Assembly (NCBI GenBank): GCA_050250395.1
Contig: JBFWOQ010000003.1
Location: 62,001 to 126,000, forward strand
Length of the DNA stretch: 64,000 bases
DNA from: JAGPUQ01 sp050250395
GTDB lineage: Bacteria > Pseudomonadota > Gammaproteobacteria > Pseudomonadales > Porticoccaceae
Direction: 5' to 3'
Positions 1 through 7,492 of the stretch are shown one piece after another. Each line of letters begins with the position of its first letter. Position 1 is the stretch's first letter. Under the pieces are notes generated by a model. The model worked only from the letters and a program-made list of their open reading frames with translations. It searched no databases and had not been told where the DNA came from. A program made the translations under genes and the position numbers.

Positions 1-348
1 CGTCCAGCCCTCGGGAAACGTGATGCTGTAGCGGATCACATCACCTCGCTCCAGCTTGGTGATCAGCCCGAGCGCGGTATCGCCCGGCACCAGTCGATAG
101 TCGCCAGGATGGATTCGATGACGACCGCTGAAACGCGCATAGAGACGCAGCGACAGCGCCGAGCTCAGGATGCCGTCCGCCCGCAGGCGGGCACTCAGGG
201 ACGACAGACTTTCACCCTTCTCCACCACCAGCAGTTCGGTTGCGGGCGCGATGGCCAGGGGACGACTGAGGTGATAGTGCGCCCATTGCCAGGCGCCGGC
301 AGCCGTGGCCAGAGCCGCCAGCAGCGCCAGAGTCAGGCGGCGAAGCAC
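1..348 (-). CDS. mltG: Endolytic murein transglycosylase MltG, N-terminal part (runs off left edge)
   Basis: The first 116 codons of a YceG/MltG protein, an inner-membrane enzyme that cuts nascent glycan strands and so ends peptidoglycan polymerisation. The visible part has an Arg-rich start, one hydrophobic segment (about residues 5-20), a LysM-like region (KGESLSSLSARL, about 44-55) and the family motif TFPEGWT at the cut edge. The catalytic Glu lies outside the window. I chose a GTG start at 348; it overlaps the end of pabC by 16 bp, the tight pabC-mltG coupling usual in gammaproteobacteria. Function follows from family membership. The start is the least certain part. Confidence 0.85.
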   Translation of the reverse strand, partial: MLRRLTLALLAALATAAGAWQWAHYHLSRPLAIAPATELLVVEKGESLSSLSARLRADGILSSALSLRLYARFSGRHRIHPGDYRLVPGDTALGLITKLERGDVIRYSITFPEGWT

Positions 349-1151
349 GGCTGTCGACGCGCGAGTTCATCTTGTATGCGGAGGATTTCGTCCACGGCCA
401 GCAGATGATCGCTACCGTCGATGGCCGTAACCGCCTGGATACCCCGTACCGCATTGCACTGGAACAGCTCCCGGGCTGCGTGCACATCCGCCAACGACAG
501 GCTGGCTTCGCCAACCCGCAGTCCCAATGCGGGAAAAATTTCGGTCCGTAAATACTCGCGCATCACCCCGCACACGCCGGCATCGCGCAGATCCGGCGTC
601 AGCCAGCCCGCCGCCGTCCGCACAAAGATGTTTCCGGCCAGTCCTTCAATGACCCGCGCCCCGGTGTCGAGCAGCAAACCCTCCCGGTCCGACGGCAATT
701 GGCGTGCGGCCAGCACCTGGTCGAGGCGATTGAGGTGTTTGATGCCCGCCAAGTGGGGATTGATCGGCAAACGATAATCGCACACCCGCAGATGAACGAA
801 ATCGCGACGCGCCGGCAAGGGTCGATAAAAAAGATAACGGTTGCAGGGGCCGTCGTCGTGACGATACGCCGTGCCGCCGGAACCAGCGGTGATCATCAGC
901 TTGACGACACCATCGGCCGGCCACTGGCCGCAGGCGCGACGCAGGTCGTCCCATACCGTCGCGCGGTCAAGGCCAATGCGCAGAACGGCGGCGCCACGAC
1001 TCAGGCGCGACCAGTGCCAGCCCCACAGCGGCAAGGCACCGCCGCAGAGTCGCATGGTCTCGAACAGGCCGTGGCCGTAATGAAGCCCCCGATCCGCGGA
1101 ACTGACGGTGCCGTCCGCGGTGCCGTTGACGAACACTGGCAAGTCCGTCAT
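333..1151 (-). CDS. pabC: Aminodeoxychorismate lyase PabC
   Basis: A fold-type IV PLP enzyme, 272 aa, that splits 4-amino-4-deoxychorismate into 4-aminobenzoate and pyruvate for folate synthesis. The family landmarks are present: DRGLHYGHGLFETMR (20-34), the PLP-lysine motif GIKHLNRLDQVLA with Lys138, and EGLAGNIF toward the C-terminus. The length is normal. It is the fifth gene of the yceD-rpmF-plsX-fabD-fabG-acpP-pabC group and overlaps mltG. In E. coli fabF lies between acpP and pabC; here only about 100 bp separate the two. The GIKHLNRL motif favours PabC over the related branched-chain or D-amino-acid aminotransferases. Confidence 0.93.
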   Translation of the reverse strand: MTDLPVFVNGTADGTVSSADRGLHYGHGLFETMRLCGGALPLWGWHWSRLSRGAAVLRIGLDRATVWDDLRRACGQWPADGVVKLMITAGSGGTAYRHDDGPCNRYLFYRPLPARRDFVHLRVCDYRLPINPHLAGIKHLNRLDQVLAARQLPSDREGLLLDTGARVIEGLAGNIFVRTAAGWLTPDLRDAGVCGVMREYLRTEIFPALGLRVGEASLSLADVHAARELFQCNAVRGIQAVTAIDGSDHLLAVDEILRIQDELARRQPCFAA

Positions 1152-1254
1152 CCCGCGCCGGAACCCGGATCAGCACGCGCGTCCAGGGACAAGCGCGAGC
1201 AAGGAATGAGACGACCGCCGGCTGGCGCCAGCGGTCGGAGATAGTGTAGGGAAA

Positions 1255-1491
1255 TCAGCCCAGATTCTTCTCGATGTAATCAATGGCATCCTGAACCGTG
1301 GCCAGTTTTTCGGCATCTTCGTCGGGAATTTCGGTATCGAACTCTTCTTCCAGGGCCATGATCAGCTCCACGGTATCCAGCGAGTCCGCGCCGAGATCGT
1401 CAATGAAGGATGAATCGGGCTTGACATCTTCTTCCTTTACGCCCAATTGCTCGGCAACCATTTTGATGACGCGTTCTCGTGTGTTGCTCAT
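1255..1491 (-). CDS. acpP: Acyl carrier protein
   Basis: A 78-aa acidic protein that carries growing acyl chains on a 4'-phosphopantetheine arm. The attachment serine is in GADSLDTVE, and the sequence from SNTRERVIKMVAEQLGV onward is typical of proteobacterial ACP. An in-frame TTG three codons upstream (1500) is possible, but ATG at 1491 begins the usual MSN sequence. AGGAG lies 12 nt upstream of that ATG and only 3 nt from the TTG. The 170-bp gap from fabG contains a TAAAAT hexamer (1603-1608, minus strand) that could be a -10 box for separate acpP transcription, though no good -35 was found. Confidence 0.97.
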   Translation of the reverse strand: MSNTRERVIKMVAEQLGVKEEDVKPDSSFIDDLGADSLDTVELIMALEEEFDTEIPDEDAEKLATVQDAIDYIEKNLG

Positions 1492-1661
1492 GATTAACAA
1501 TCGCTCCTGTGGTACCAGTGTTGTGCCAGTGTGTTATGCAGCCCGCCCTCGGTCGGCAGCCCAGAGCCGGTGGAGGCAGGGAGCCCCGTTGTGCCGGCGC
1601 GCATTTTACCCAAATTCCCCCGCTCCGTAACCGCCACGTCGGGCAGTCCCGATTCCGCCCC

Positions 1662-2405
1662 TCAACCCATGTACATGCCGCCGTTGACCTGGATGGTTTC
1701 GCCGGTGATGTAGGCGCCGCCATCCTCCGCCAGAAACACCACCACAGCGGCGATTTCTTCCGGCTGCCCGAGCCGCCCGAGCGGGATGGTAGCGAGCATC
1801 GCGTCGCGATTCGCCGCCGGCAGCTCGCGGGTCATGTCGGTATCGACAAAGCCGGGTGCCACCGTATTGACCGTGATGTTACGCGAGCCCAGCTCCTTGG
1901 CAAGCGCGCGTCCGAACCCGGCGACGCCCGCCTTGGTGGCGGCGTAATTGGCCTGACCCGCGTTGCCCATCGCCCCCACCACGGAGCTGATGTTGATGAT
2001 TCTGCCCCAGCGCGCGCGCGTCATCCCGCGCGCGCACGCCTTGCAGAGCCGGTACACGGCGCCCAGATTGGTTTCGATGACATCGTTCCACTCGTCTTCT
2101 TTCATGCGCAACAACAGGTTGTCGCGGGTAATTCCGGCGTTATTGACCAGAATCAGCGGGGGGCCGAACTCGTCCTCGATCCGTTGCACGACCTGCACGA
2201 CGGCTGCCGCATCGGTGACATCGAGCGCCATCCCGCGACCCTTGATCCCGAGCCCGGCAAAGCGCGCGGAGATGCGCTCGGCGCCTTCCGGGGTGGTGGC
2301 GGTGCCGACGACGATGGCGCCCGCCCTCCCCAGCGCATCGGCGATGGCCGCGCCGATGCCGCGGCTGGCGCCGGTGACCAGGGCGATCTTGTCCACAATA
2401 CTCAT
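1662..2405 (-). CDS. fabG: 3-oxoacyl-ACP reductase FabG
   Basis: A 247-aa short-chain dehydrogenase that reduces 3-oxoacyl-ACP with NADPH in the elongation cycle. The cofactor motif TGASRGIG is at residues 11-18, the NNAG motif is followed by ITRDNLLLRMK (from 88), and the catalytic residues are Ser140 or Ser141, Tyr154 and Lys158 (YAATK). The C-terminus ends in the typical ITGETIQVNGGMYM. It lies between fabD (36 bp upstream in transcription) and acpP, so the biosynthetic FabG role is secure rather than a generic SDR assignment. Confidence 0.96.
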   Translation of the reverse strand: MSIVDKIALVTGASRGIGAAIADALGRAGAIVVGTATTPEGAERISARFAGLGIKGRGMALDVTDAAAVVQVVQRIEDEFGPPLILVNNAGITRDNLLLRMKEDEWNDVIETNLGAVYRLCKACARGMTRARWGRIINISSVVGAMGNAGQANYAATKAGVAGFGRALAKELGSRNITVNTVAPGFVDTDMTRELPAANRDAMLATIPLGRLGQPEEIAAVVVFLAEDGGAYITGETIQVNGGMYMG

Positions 2406-2440
2406 GACGATTGCTCCGCTTTACGGCGTGGGAAACACAT

Positions 2441-3403
2441 TCAGTTACGCCCGGCGGCCGTCAGCGCAGCCGTCAGGTTGGCATCATCCTCGGTGGCAGC
2501 AGTCGCCAGCGTGGCGGCAATCCGCTTGTTCAATCCGCACAGCACCTTGCCGGCACCGCATTCCACCGTCAGCGTCACGCCGCGCGCCGTCAGTGCCGCC
2601 ACACAATCCACCCAGCGCACCGGGCTGTAGATCTGACGCACCATCAGATCCTTGATGACGACCGGATCGGCTTCCGCGCGCGCATGCACATTGTGGATGA
2701 CCGGGATGACCGGCGTATCGAATCGGGTCGCCGCGATGTCGGCAGCCAGGCGTTCCGCAGCCGGACGCATCAATTCGGTATGAAAGGGAGCGCTGACCGG
2801 CAGCGGCAGTGCCCGCTTCGCACCGGCTGCCTTGCACAATTCGATGGCGCGCGCCACGGCGGCGGCGTGTCCCGCGATGACCACCTGATCCGGTGCATTG
2901 TAGTTGACCGGCGCGACGACCTCCGTTGCCGCCGCCAGCGCACAACAGCGTTCGATCTCGGCGCCATCCAGACCCATCACCGCCGCCATGGCGCCCACGC
3001 CGGCCGGCACCGCCGCCTGCATGTAGGCACCGCGCCTGCGCACGAGTTCGACAGCATCGCCAAAAGCCACCACGCCCGCGCACACCAGTGCCGACCACTC
3101 GCCCAGACTGTGCCCTGCCATCACGGCGGGCAGAACACCACCTTGCTGCTGCCACAGCCGCCACAGAGCGACACTGGCGGTCAGCAACAGCGGCTGCGTG
3201 CGTTCCGTGAGATTGATGGCGGCGGGATCGCCCTGCTGGCACAGTTGCCAGAGGTCGTAACCCAGCTGCGCGGACGCTTCGGAAAAGGTATCGAGAATCT
3301 GCGGATGCCGGTCCGCCAGCTCGGCCAACATGCCGATTTTCTGGGAACCCTGGCCGGGAAAAACGAAGGCGAGTTGCGGGTTCAAAGCGAGCGATTGATT
3401 CAA
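2441..3403 (-). CDS. fabD: Malonyl-CoA:ACP transacylase FabD
   Basis: A 320-aa enzyme that loads malonyl groups from CoA onto ACP. The N-terminal LAFVFPGQGSQ motif (11-21), the nucleophile Ser99 in GHSLGEWSAL and the catalytic His208 in APFHTELM are all present. Length is normal. It follows plsX after only 54 bp, so the fabH gene that normally separates plsX from fabD in enterics is absent here. It leads into fabG and acpP on the same strand, consistent with one operon. Confidence 0.96.
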   Translation of the reverse strand: MNQSLALNPQLAFVFPGQGSQKIGMLAELADRHPQILDTFSEASAQLGYDLWQLCQQGDPAAINLTERTQPLLLTASVALWRLWQQQGGVLPAVMAGHSLGEWSALVCAGVVAFGDAVELVRRRGAYMQAAVPAGVGAMAAVMGLDGAEIERCCALAAATEVVAPVNYNAPDQVVIAGHAAAVARAIELCKAAGAKRALPLPVSAPFHTELMRPAAERLAADIAATRFDTPVIPVIHNVHARAEADPVVIKDLMVRQIYSPVRWVDCVAALTARGVTLTVECGAGKVLCGLNKRIAATLATAATEDDANLTAALTAAGRN

Positions 3404-3457
3404 GGACGGGCTCTCACTGGTAAATCACACCGGTGACAAATCGCACCGGACCCTTGG

Positions 3458-4477
3458 TCAGGAATTGCTTGCCAGGGCAGCCAGACGCGCGGCGATGCGG
3501 CCGGGCATTCCGCCCCCGGCTTCCGTCAACGCAACCGTCAATGCGTGGCTGAAACCGGCACTGTCGGCGCTGCCGTGACTCTTTACGACCACGCCCCGGA
3601 GTCCGAGCATGGAGGCGCCATTGTATTGACCGGGATCGAGAAAGCCGAGTGCGGACTTGAACAGTGGCCGCGCCACCCAGCTCCGCCAAGCGGAGCGACT
3701 CCGACCGGTCGCGCGCAACCGCTCGATCAGCAGGCGCGCCGTCCCTTCGATCGCCTTCAGCGCCACGTTGCCGACGAAACCGTCGCAGACCACCAGATCG
3801 GCCTGCCCGCGCAGCAACGCGTCGCCTTCCACGAAACCGACATAGTTGAGGGTCGCATCTGCCGCGAGCAGTTCGGCCGCCGCCTTGACCGCGCGATTGC
3901 CCTTGCCCGCCTCGGCACCGATATTGAGGAGCGCGACCCGAGGGGTGCGCAATCGCTCCGCGACCTGCAAGCGAGCCACGCCCATGCGGGCGAACTGATG
4001 GAGTGTGGCGCCGTCGCAATCGACATTGGCGCCGAGATCGAGCAGACACACCCGGCCCGCTGCCGTCGGCAACGCGGTGCAGATGGCCGGCCGCTCGATC
4101 CCGGGCAGCGTGCCGAGCACGGCGGTTCCCATCGCCATCAAGGTACCGGTTTCCCCCGCGCTGACACAGGCCGATGCGCGCCCGTCAGCCACGGCGGCGA
4201 GCGCGCGCCACATCGAGGATTCACGCTTGTGACGCAGGGCGTGCGCCGGTCGGTCGCCGCTCTCCACCCGCTGTGGGCAGTCGATCACTTGCAGGCGTTC
4301 CGACGCCACATGCCCGCTCCGATCACGCAGCGGCCCACTCAAATCGCTCTCGTTACCAAAGAGCAGTATCTGAACGTCGGGATTACCGGAAAGAAAGTCG
4401 ACCACGGCGGGAACCGTCGCGGTCGCACCCAAATCGCCGCCCATCGCATCGACAGCGACGACTGCGGTGAAGGCCAA
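3458..4477 (-). CDS. plsX: Phosphate acyltransferase PlsX
   Basis: A 339-aa enzyme that makes acyl-phosphate from acyl-ACP, the first step of the PlsX-PlsY route to phosphatidic acid. The signature VAVDAMGGDLG is at 8-18 and GETGTLMAMG lies in the middle. The reading frame opens right after the rpmF stop codon, and the only start before the DAMGGD motif is TTG at 4477, three nucleotides past that stop. No clear Shine-Dalgarno sequence precedes it, so translation is probably coupled to rpmF. Starting at the internal ATG (residue 12) would destroy the conserved motif. Confidence 0.94.
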   Translation of the reverse strand: MAFTAVVAVDAMGGDLGATATVPAVVDFLSGNPDVQILLFGNESDLSGPLRDRSGHVASERLQVIDCPQRVESGDRPAHALRHKRESSMWRALAAVADGRASACVSAGETGTLMAMGTAVLGTLPGIERPAICTALPTAAGRVCLLDLGANVDCDGATLHQFARMGVARLQVAERLRTPRVALLNIGAEAGKGNRAVKAAAELLAADATLNYVGFVEGDALLRGQADLVVCDGFVGNVALKAIEGTARLLIERLRATGRSRSAWRSWVARPLFKSALGFLDPGQYNGASMLGLRGVVVKSHGSADSAGFSHALTVALTEAGGGMPGRIAARLAALASNS

Positions 4478-4480
4478 TGG

Positions 4481-4660
4481 TCAATCGGTGTCGATGTCAA
4501 CCACTTTGCGACCGCGATAAAACCCGTCGGCAGTCACATGATGGCGACGATGCTTTTCGCCGCTCAGGCTATCCACCGCCAGCGTGGGGCCGGTGAGCGC
4601 ATCATGGGAACGGCGCATGCCGCGTTTGGAGCGAGTCTTGCGATCCTGTTGTACGGCCAT
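4481..4660 (-). CDS. rpmF: 50S ribosomal protein L32
   Basis: A 59-aa basic protein starting MAVQQDRKTRSKRGMRRSHD and ending FYRGRKVVDIDTD, the L32 pattern of gammaproteobacteria. It is the second gene of the operon, between yceD and plsX, the conserved arrangement that links ribosome production with lipid synthesis. Its TGA lies one codon before the TTG start of plsX. Like many bacterial L32 proteins outside Firmicutes, it lacks the zinc-ribbon cysteines. Confidence 0.97.
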   Translation of the reverse strand: MAVQQDRKTRSKRGMRRSHDALTGPTLAVDSLSGEKHRRHHVTADGFYRGRKVVDIDTD

Positions 4661-4725
4661 CCTGTTCTCCCGGGCTCGGGCCCGTCATCGGTAAATTGCG
4701 GTTGATTGCGCCGCGCGGCCGGAGC

Positions 4726-5244
4726 TCAGCGTTGCGGCATCAGTTCTGCCAGAACCCGAAACGGGTTCCGGGTGTCGCCGGCGTCTCCGGTCACGGCCGG
4801 GGACGCATGGCAGGATTCATCTTCGTGCAGCGCGACGATGGGCAGCGCCAACAACAATTCCTCTTCGGCGAGATCATGAAGATCCCCCTCCTCGTCAGCG
4901 ACAATCCAGGGATCGAGCCGTCGGGGCAAACGTTGGTCGTCCGCGAAATCGCGTACCACCCCCAGGGCAATCGACACTTCCAGAGCCACCGTCAAGGCGC
5001 CCAGGCAGCGCTGGCAGACCATCACCACCTGCGCCGACACCTGTCCGGTCACCTCGGGAAACCCGGCGGTGCCCGGCGCGAACCGCAACTCGACAGTTAC
5101 CGGGCCCGCGATTGCCGACACCGCCGCGGACAGGCGCGGCAACCCGGCTCCATCAATCACACCACAGAGACTCTGGCTTTGCGCCGCGAGTTTGCGCACC
5201 GCAACGGATCGCGGCAGGCTGGAGCGGGGGATCGGACTGTTCAT
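4726..5244 (-). CDS. yceD: YceD family protein (DUF177), 23S rRNA accumulation protein
   Basis: A 172-aa protein of the YceD/DUF177 family, linked in E. coli and plants to 23S rRNA accumulation. The central VCQRCLGAL motif (about 95-103), the acidic DLHDLAEEELLLALP segment and the C-terminal NPFRVLAEL match the family. It heads the operon that continues with rpmF. A strong promoter ends only 10 bp before the ATG (see the promoter at 5254-5282), so the mRNA leader would be just a few nucleotides. The N-terminal alignment to E. coli YceD supports this ATG rather than a later start. Confidence 0.9.
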   Translation of the reverse strand: MNSPIPRSSLPRSVAVRKLAAQSQSLCGVIDGAGLPRLSAAVSAIAGPVTVELRFAPGTAGFPEVTGQVSAQVVMVCQRCLGALTVALEVSIALGVVRDFADDQRLPRRLDPWIVADEEGDLHDLAEEELLLALPIVALHEDESCHASPAVTGDAGDTRNPFRVLAELMPQR

Positions 5245-5253
5245 CGCGGCGCG

Positions 5254-5282
5254 ATTTTAGGGATAGCATCTTGATCTGTCAA
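5254..5282 (-). promoter_or_regulatory. Sigma70-type promoter of the yceD-rpmF-plsX-fabDG-acpP operon
   Basis: On the minus strand: TTGACA (5282-5277), a 17-bp spacer, then TAAAAT (5259-5254). This is a full consensus -35 and a near-consensus -10. The expected transcription start is about 5247, three or four nucleotides before the yceD ATG, so the transcript would be almost leaderless. Divergent maf may use a weaker TTGATC (5271-5276), 19 bp, TATAGT (5296-5301) in the same region. Confidence 0.72.
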
Positions 5283-5327
5283 AGAAAAACGCAGCTATAG
5301 TGACGGCCCCGCTCGAATCCCCACCCG

Positions 5328-5915
5328 ATGAAAATCGTCCTCGCTTCCACCTCGCCCTATCGCCGCGAGCTATTTGCCCGCTTCGGGCTGCCGTTTCGCC
5401 AGTTGGCACCCGGTGTCGACGAATCTCCGCAGGCCGGCGAGCCGCCCAGCGCGCTGGCCGCGCGGCTGTCCGAAGCCAAAGCCCGGGCACTGGCGCAACG
5501 CTGCCCCGACTCCCTGATCATCGGTTCCGATCAAGCGGCCGTCTGCGGCAGCCTGACACTCGGCAAACCCGGCGACTTCACCACAGCATGCGATCAATTG
5601 CGGCACCTCTCCGGTCGAACCGCGCACTTCTACACCGCTGTCACCGTACTGAATGTCACGACCGGCAAAGCGGCAAGCCAGACGGTCATCACCGAGGTGG
5701 TGTTCCGCGCCCTGACGGCCGCAGAAATCGAGCGTTACCTGGAGCGTGAGCAACCCTATGATTGCGCCGGCAGTTTCAAGGCGGAGGGACTCGGCATCGC
5801 CTTGTTCGAGGCGCTTCGCAGCGACGATCCCACCGCGCTGGTCGGACTGCCGTTGATCGCGCTGCGCGCGCTACTGGCGGAGTTCGGAGTGGATGTAATC
5901 ACCGACGGTCGTTGA
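5328..5915 (+). CDS. Maf-like nucleoside triphosphate pyrophosphatase, YceF type
   Basis: A 195-aa Maf/HAM1-fold protein that hydrolyses non-canonical nucleotides. The opening VLASTSPYRRELFARFGLPF is the YceF form, whose E. coli member prefers 7-methyl-GTP. The catalytic region GSDQ has Asp68, and KPGDFTTACDQLRHLSGR and CAGSFKAEGLGIALFE follow. It is divergent from yceD, as in E. coli, which supports the YceF subgroup. Substrate preference is inferred from subgroup motifs only. Confidence 0.9.
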   Translation: MKIVLASTSPYRRELFARFGLPFRQLAPGVDESPQAGEPPSALAARLSEAKARALAQRCPDSLIIGSDQAAVCGSLTLGKPGDFTTACDQLRHLSGRTAHFYTAVTVLNVTTGKAASQTVITEVVFRALTAAEIERYLEREQPYDCAGSFKAEGLGIALFEALRSDDPTALVGLPLIALRALLAEFGVDVITDGR

Positions 5916-5992
5916 TCTGGCAGTATGGGTCGACCGGCCCTGGCGAGTGAATCAACGACCCGAATCCGCCGCCGCTATACCGATATTTCAGG

Positions 5993-6961
5993 CTAACCGG
6001 GGAGCTCCGCCAGCCGCCGCAGCACCTCCGCCAATTCGTGCGGCAACGGCGCCCTGCCCGCCGCCTGAATTTGTGTCGCGGGATCTTCGAAAATCAGTTC
6101 GGCCGCGTGCAGGAACATCCGCCGCAAGCCAAACTCCCGCGCTTTTTGATTGGCATCCCGCGCACCGTATTTGGGATCGCCGGCCACCGGATGCCCCATC
6201 AACTGGCAGTGCACCCGGATTTGATGCGTCCGGCCAGTCGCCAGGCGGGCCTCCACCAGCGTAAAGCCAGGAAGTCGCCGCACGACCGTGAATCGGGTCA
6301 GCGCGGGCTTGCCGTCAACATCGGCCCGCACCCTGCGCTCACCCGAACTCAGCGTGTTTTTCCGCAACGGCGCACTCACTTCCCTCAGCCCGTCCGGCCA
6401 GCGTCCGGCAACCAGCGCAAGGTACTTCTTCTCCATCGCGCCGTCGCGCATCTGTCGCTGCAAGGACAGCAGTGCCGAACGGGCCGAGGCAATCAGCAAA
6501 CAGCCCGAGGTATCCCGATCAAGCCGGTGGACCAGCTCCAGACTGCGCCGGTCCGGCCAGATCGCACGCAACGCCTCTATCACACCCAGCGCGACGCCGC
6601 TGCCGCCGTGAACCGCCAGACCGGCCGGCTTGTCGAGCACCAGCCAGCCCTCGCCCCGACTCACTACCCGATCCGTCAACGACTGCTGCAATGCCAGCGG
6701 AGGCGTTGACGACACCCGGAGCGGCGCCGTCCGCACCGGCGGCAGTCGCAACCGATCCCCGGCGAGCAATTTATATTCGGGCTTGGTGCGCCCATTGTTG
6801 ACGCGGACCTCCCCTTTGCGGAGCAGGCGATAGATACGCGACCTGGGCACCCCCTTGAGCAGCGCCAACAGAAAATTATCGATGCGCTGCCCCGCTTGTT
6901 CCTCCGCTATATCAAGCCAGGTGACGCCATTGGGGGACGGAGATACCCTGAACTCGGTCAC
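5993..6961 (-). CDS. rluC: 23S rRNA pseudouridine synthase RluC
   Basis: A 322-aa RluA-family synthase. An S4-like RNA-binding region (about 23-75; GQRIDNFLLALLKGVPRSRIYRLLRKGEVRVN) precedes the catalytic domain with the HRLDRDTSGCLL motif and catalytic Asp148. TGRTHQIRVHCQLMGHPVAGDPKYG lies near 245-270. The S4 sequence and the divergent position next to rne match E. coli RluC, which modifies U955, U2504 and U2580. RluD is the main alternative but is less likely given the context. Confidence 0.92.
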   Translation of the reverse strand: MTEFRVSPSPNGVTWLDIAEEQAGQRIDNFLLALLKGVPRSRIYRLLRKGEVRVNNGRTKPEYKLLAGDRLRLPPVRTAPLRVSSTPPLALQQSLTDRVVSRGEGWLVLDKPAGLAVHGGSGVALGVIEALRAIWPDRRSLELVHRLDRDTSGCLLIASARSALLSLQRQMRDGAMEKKYLALVAGRWPDGLREVSAPLRKNTLSSGERRVRADVDGKPALTRFTVVRRLPGFTLVEARLATGRTHQIRVHCQLMGHPVAGDPKYGARDANQKAREFGLRRMFLHAAELIFEDPATQIQAAGRAPLPHELAEVLRRLAELPG

Positions 6962-7492
6962 TGAAAATCACCGCGCATCGCTCGCCGCTAGTGTAGCAGA
7001 CGGGCAAATTTGTTCTTTTAATTGAATTGGTTAATGAGATCCGTTATATTCCGGCGCGCTGGCACCCGCCCGCCCCAAACCCCTCACCCGCGAAGTGCGT
7101 CGGTGTTGCGCCGGCCGGGCGAGCCCGCACAGTTACCTCGGCGCGTCGTAGTCAAAAGCACACGCAAGCGCGCCTTACAAAGCCCACGCTCGATGGCGTG
7201 GCGGTAATGCCGAAACGAAATTTGCACTCGGGTAACACTGGCCTGGTTGTCGCGCGAGAAGCCGCAAGCCACCCGATCCGCTGCCAACAGGACGATCAGT
7301 TCAACATTCGGTTCAACGTTGTTGTGATTACGGGGGTAACCCTCTGACCATCCTCTTAGCCAGAACGATCGCGGCAAGCGCTCACCGATACCCTGTGCGT
7401 GGCTCGTAGCTCCGATATGCCGGATAGCACCCGAATTTCGTCTCCGTTCCTACCGACACACCGTCCAGCGCCATTCATTGCGCAGGACCAAC
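6962..7492 (+). other. rluC-rne intergenic region; long rne leader
   Basis: A 531-bp region between divergent rluC and rne with no convincing gene; open frames here lack starts with ribosome sites and family signal. It holds a good promoter (7022-7050), which would give an rne leader of about 435 nt. E. coli rne also has a long 5' leader (361 nt) that RNase E itself uses for autoregulation. That comparison suggests the same role here, but I could not fold the RNA. Confidence 0.6.
7022..7050 (+). promoter_or_regulatory. Probable rne promoter
   Basis: TTGAAT (7022-7027), a 17-bp spacer and TATATT (7045-7050) in an AT-rich patch that stands out from the GC-rich surroundings. The predicted start near 7057 puts about 435 nt before the rne ATG. 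Confidence 0.6.

Noticed and set aside
5908..5959. 9-bp inverted repeat GTCGTTGAT around the maf stop as a terminator
   Set aside because: The loop is about 34 nt and no T-run follows; too weak to call.
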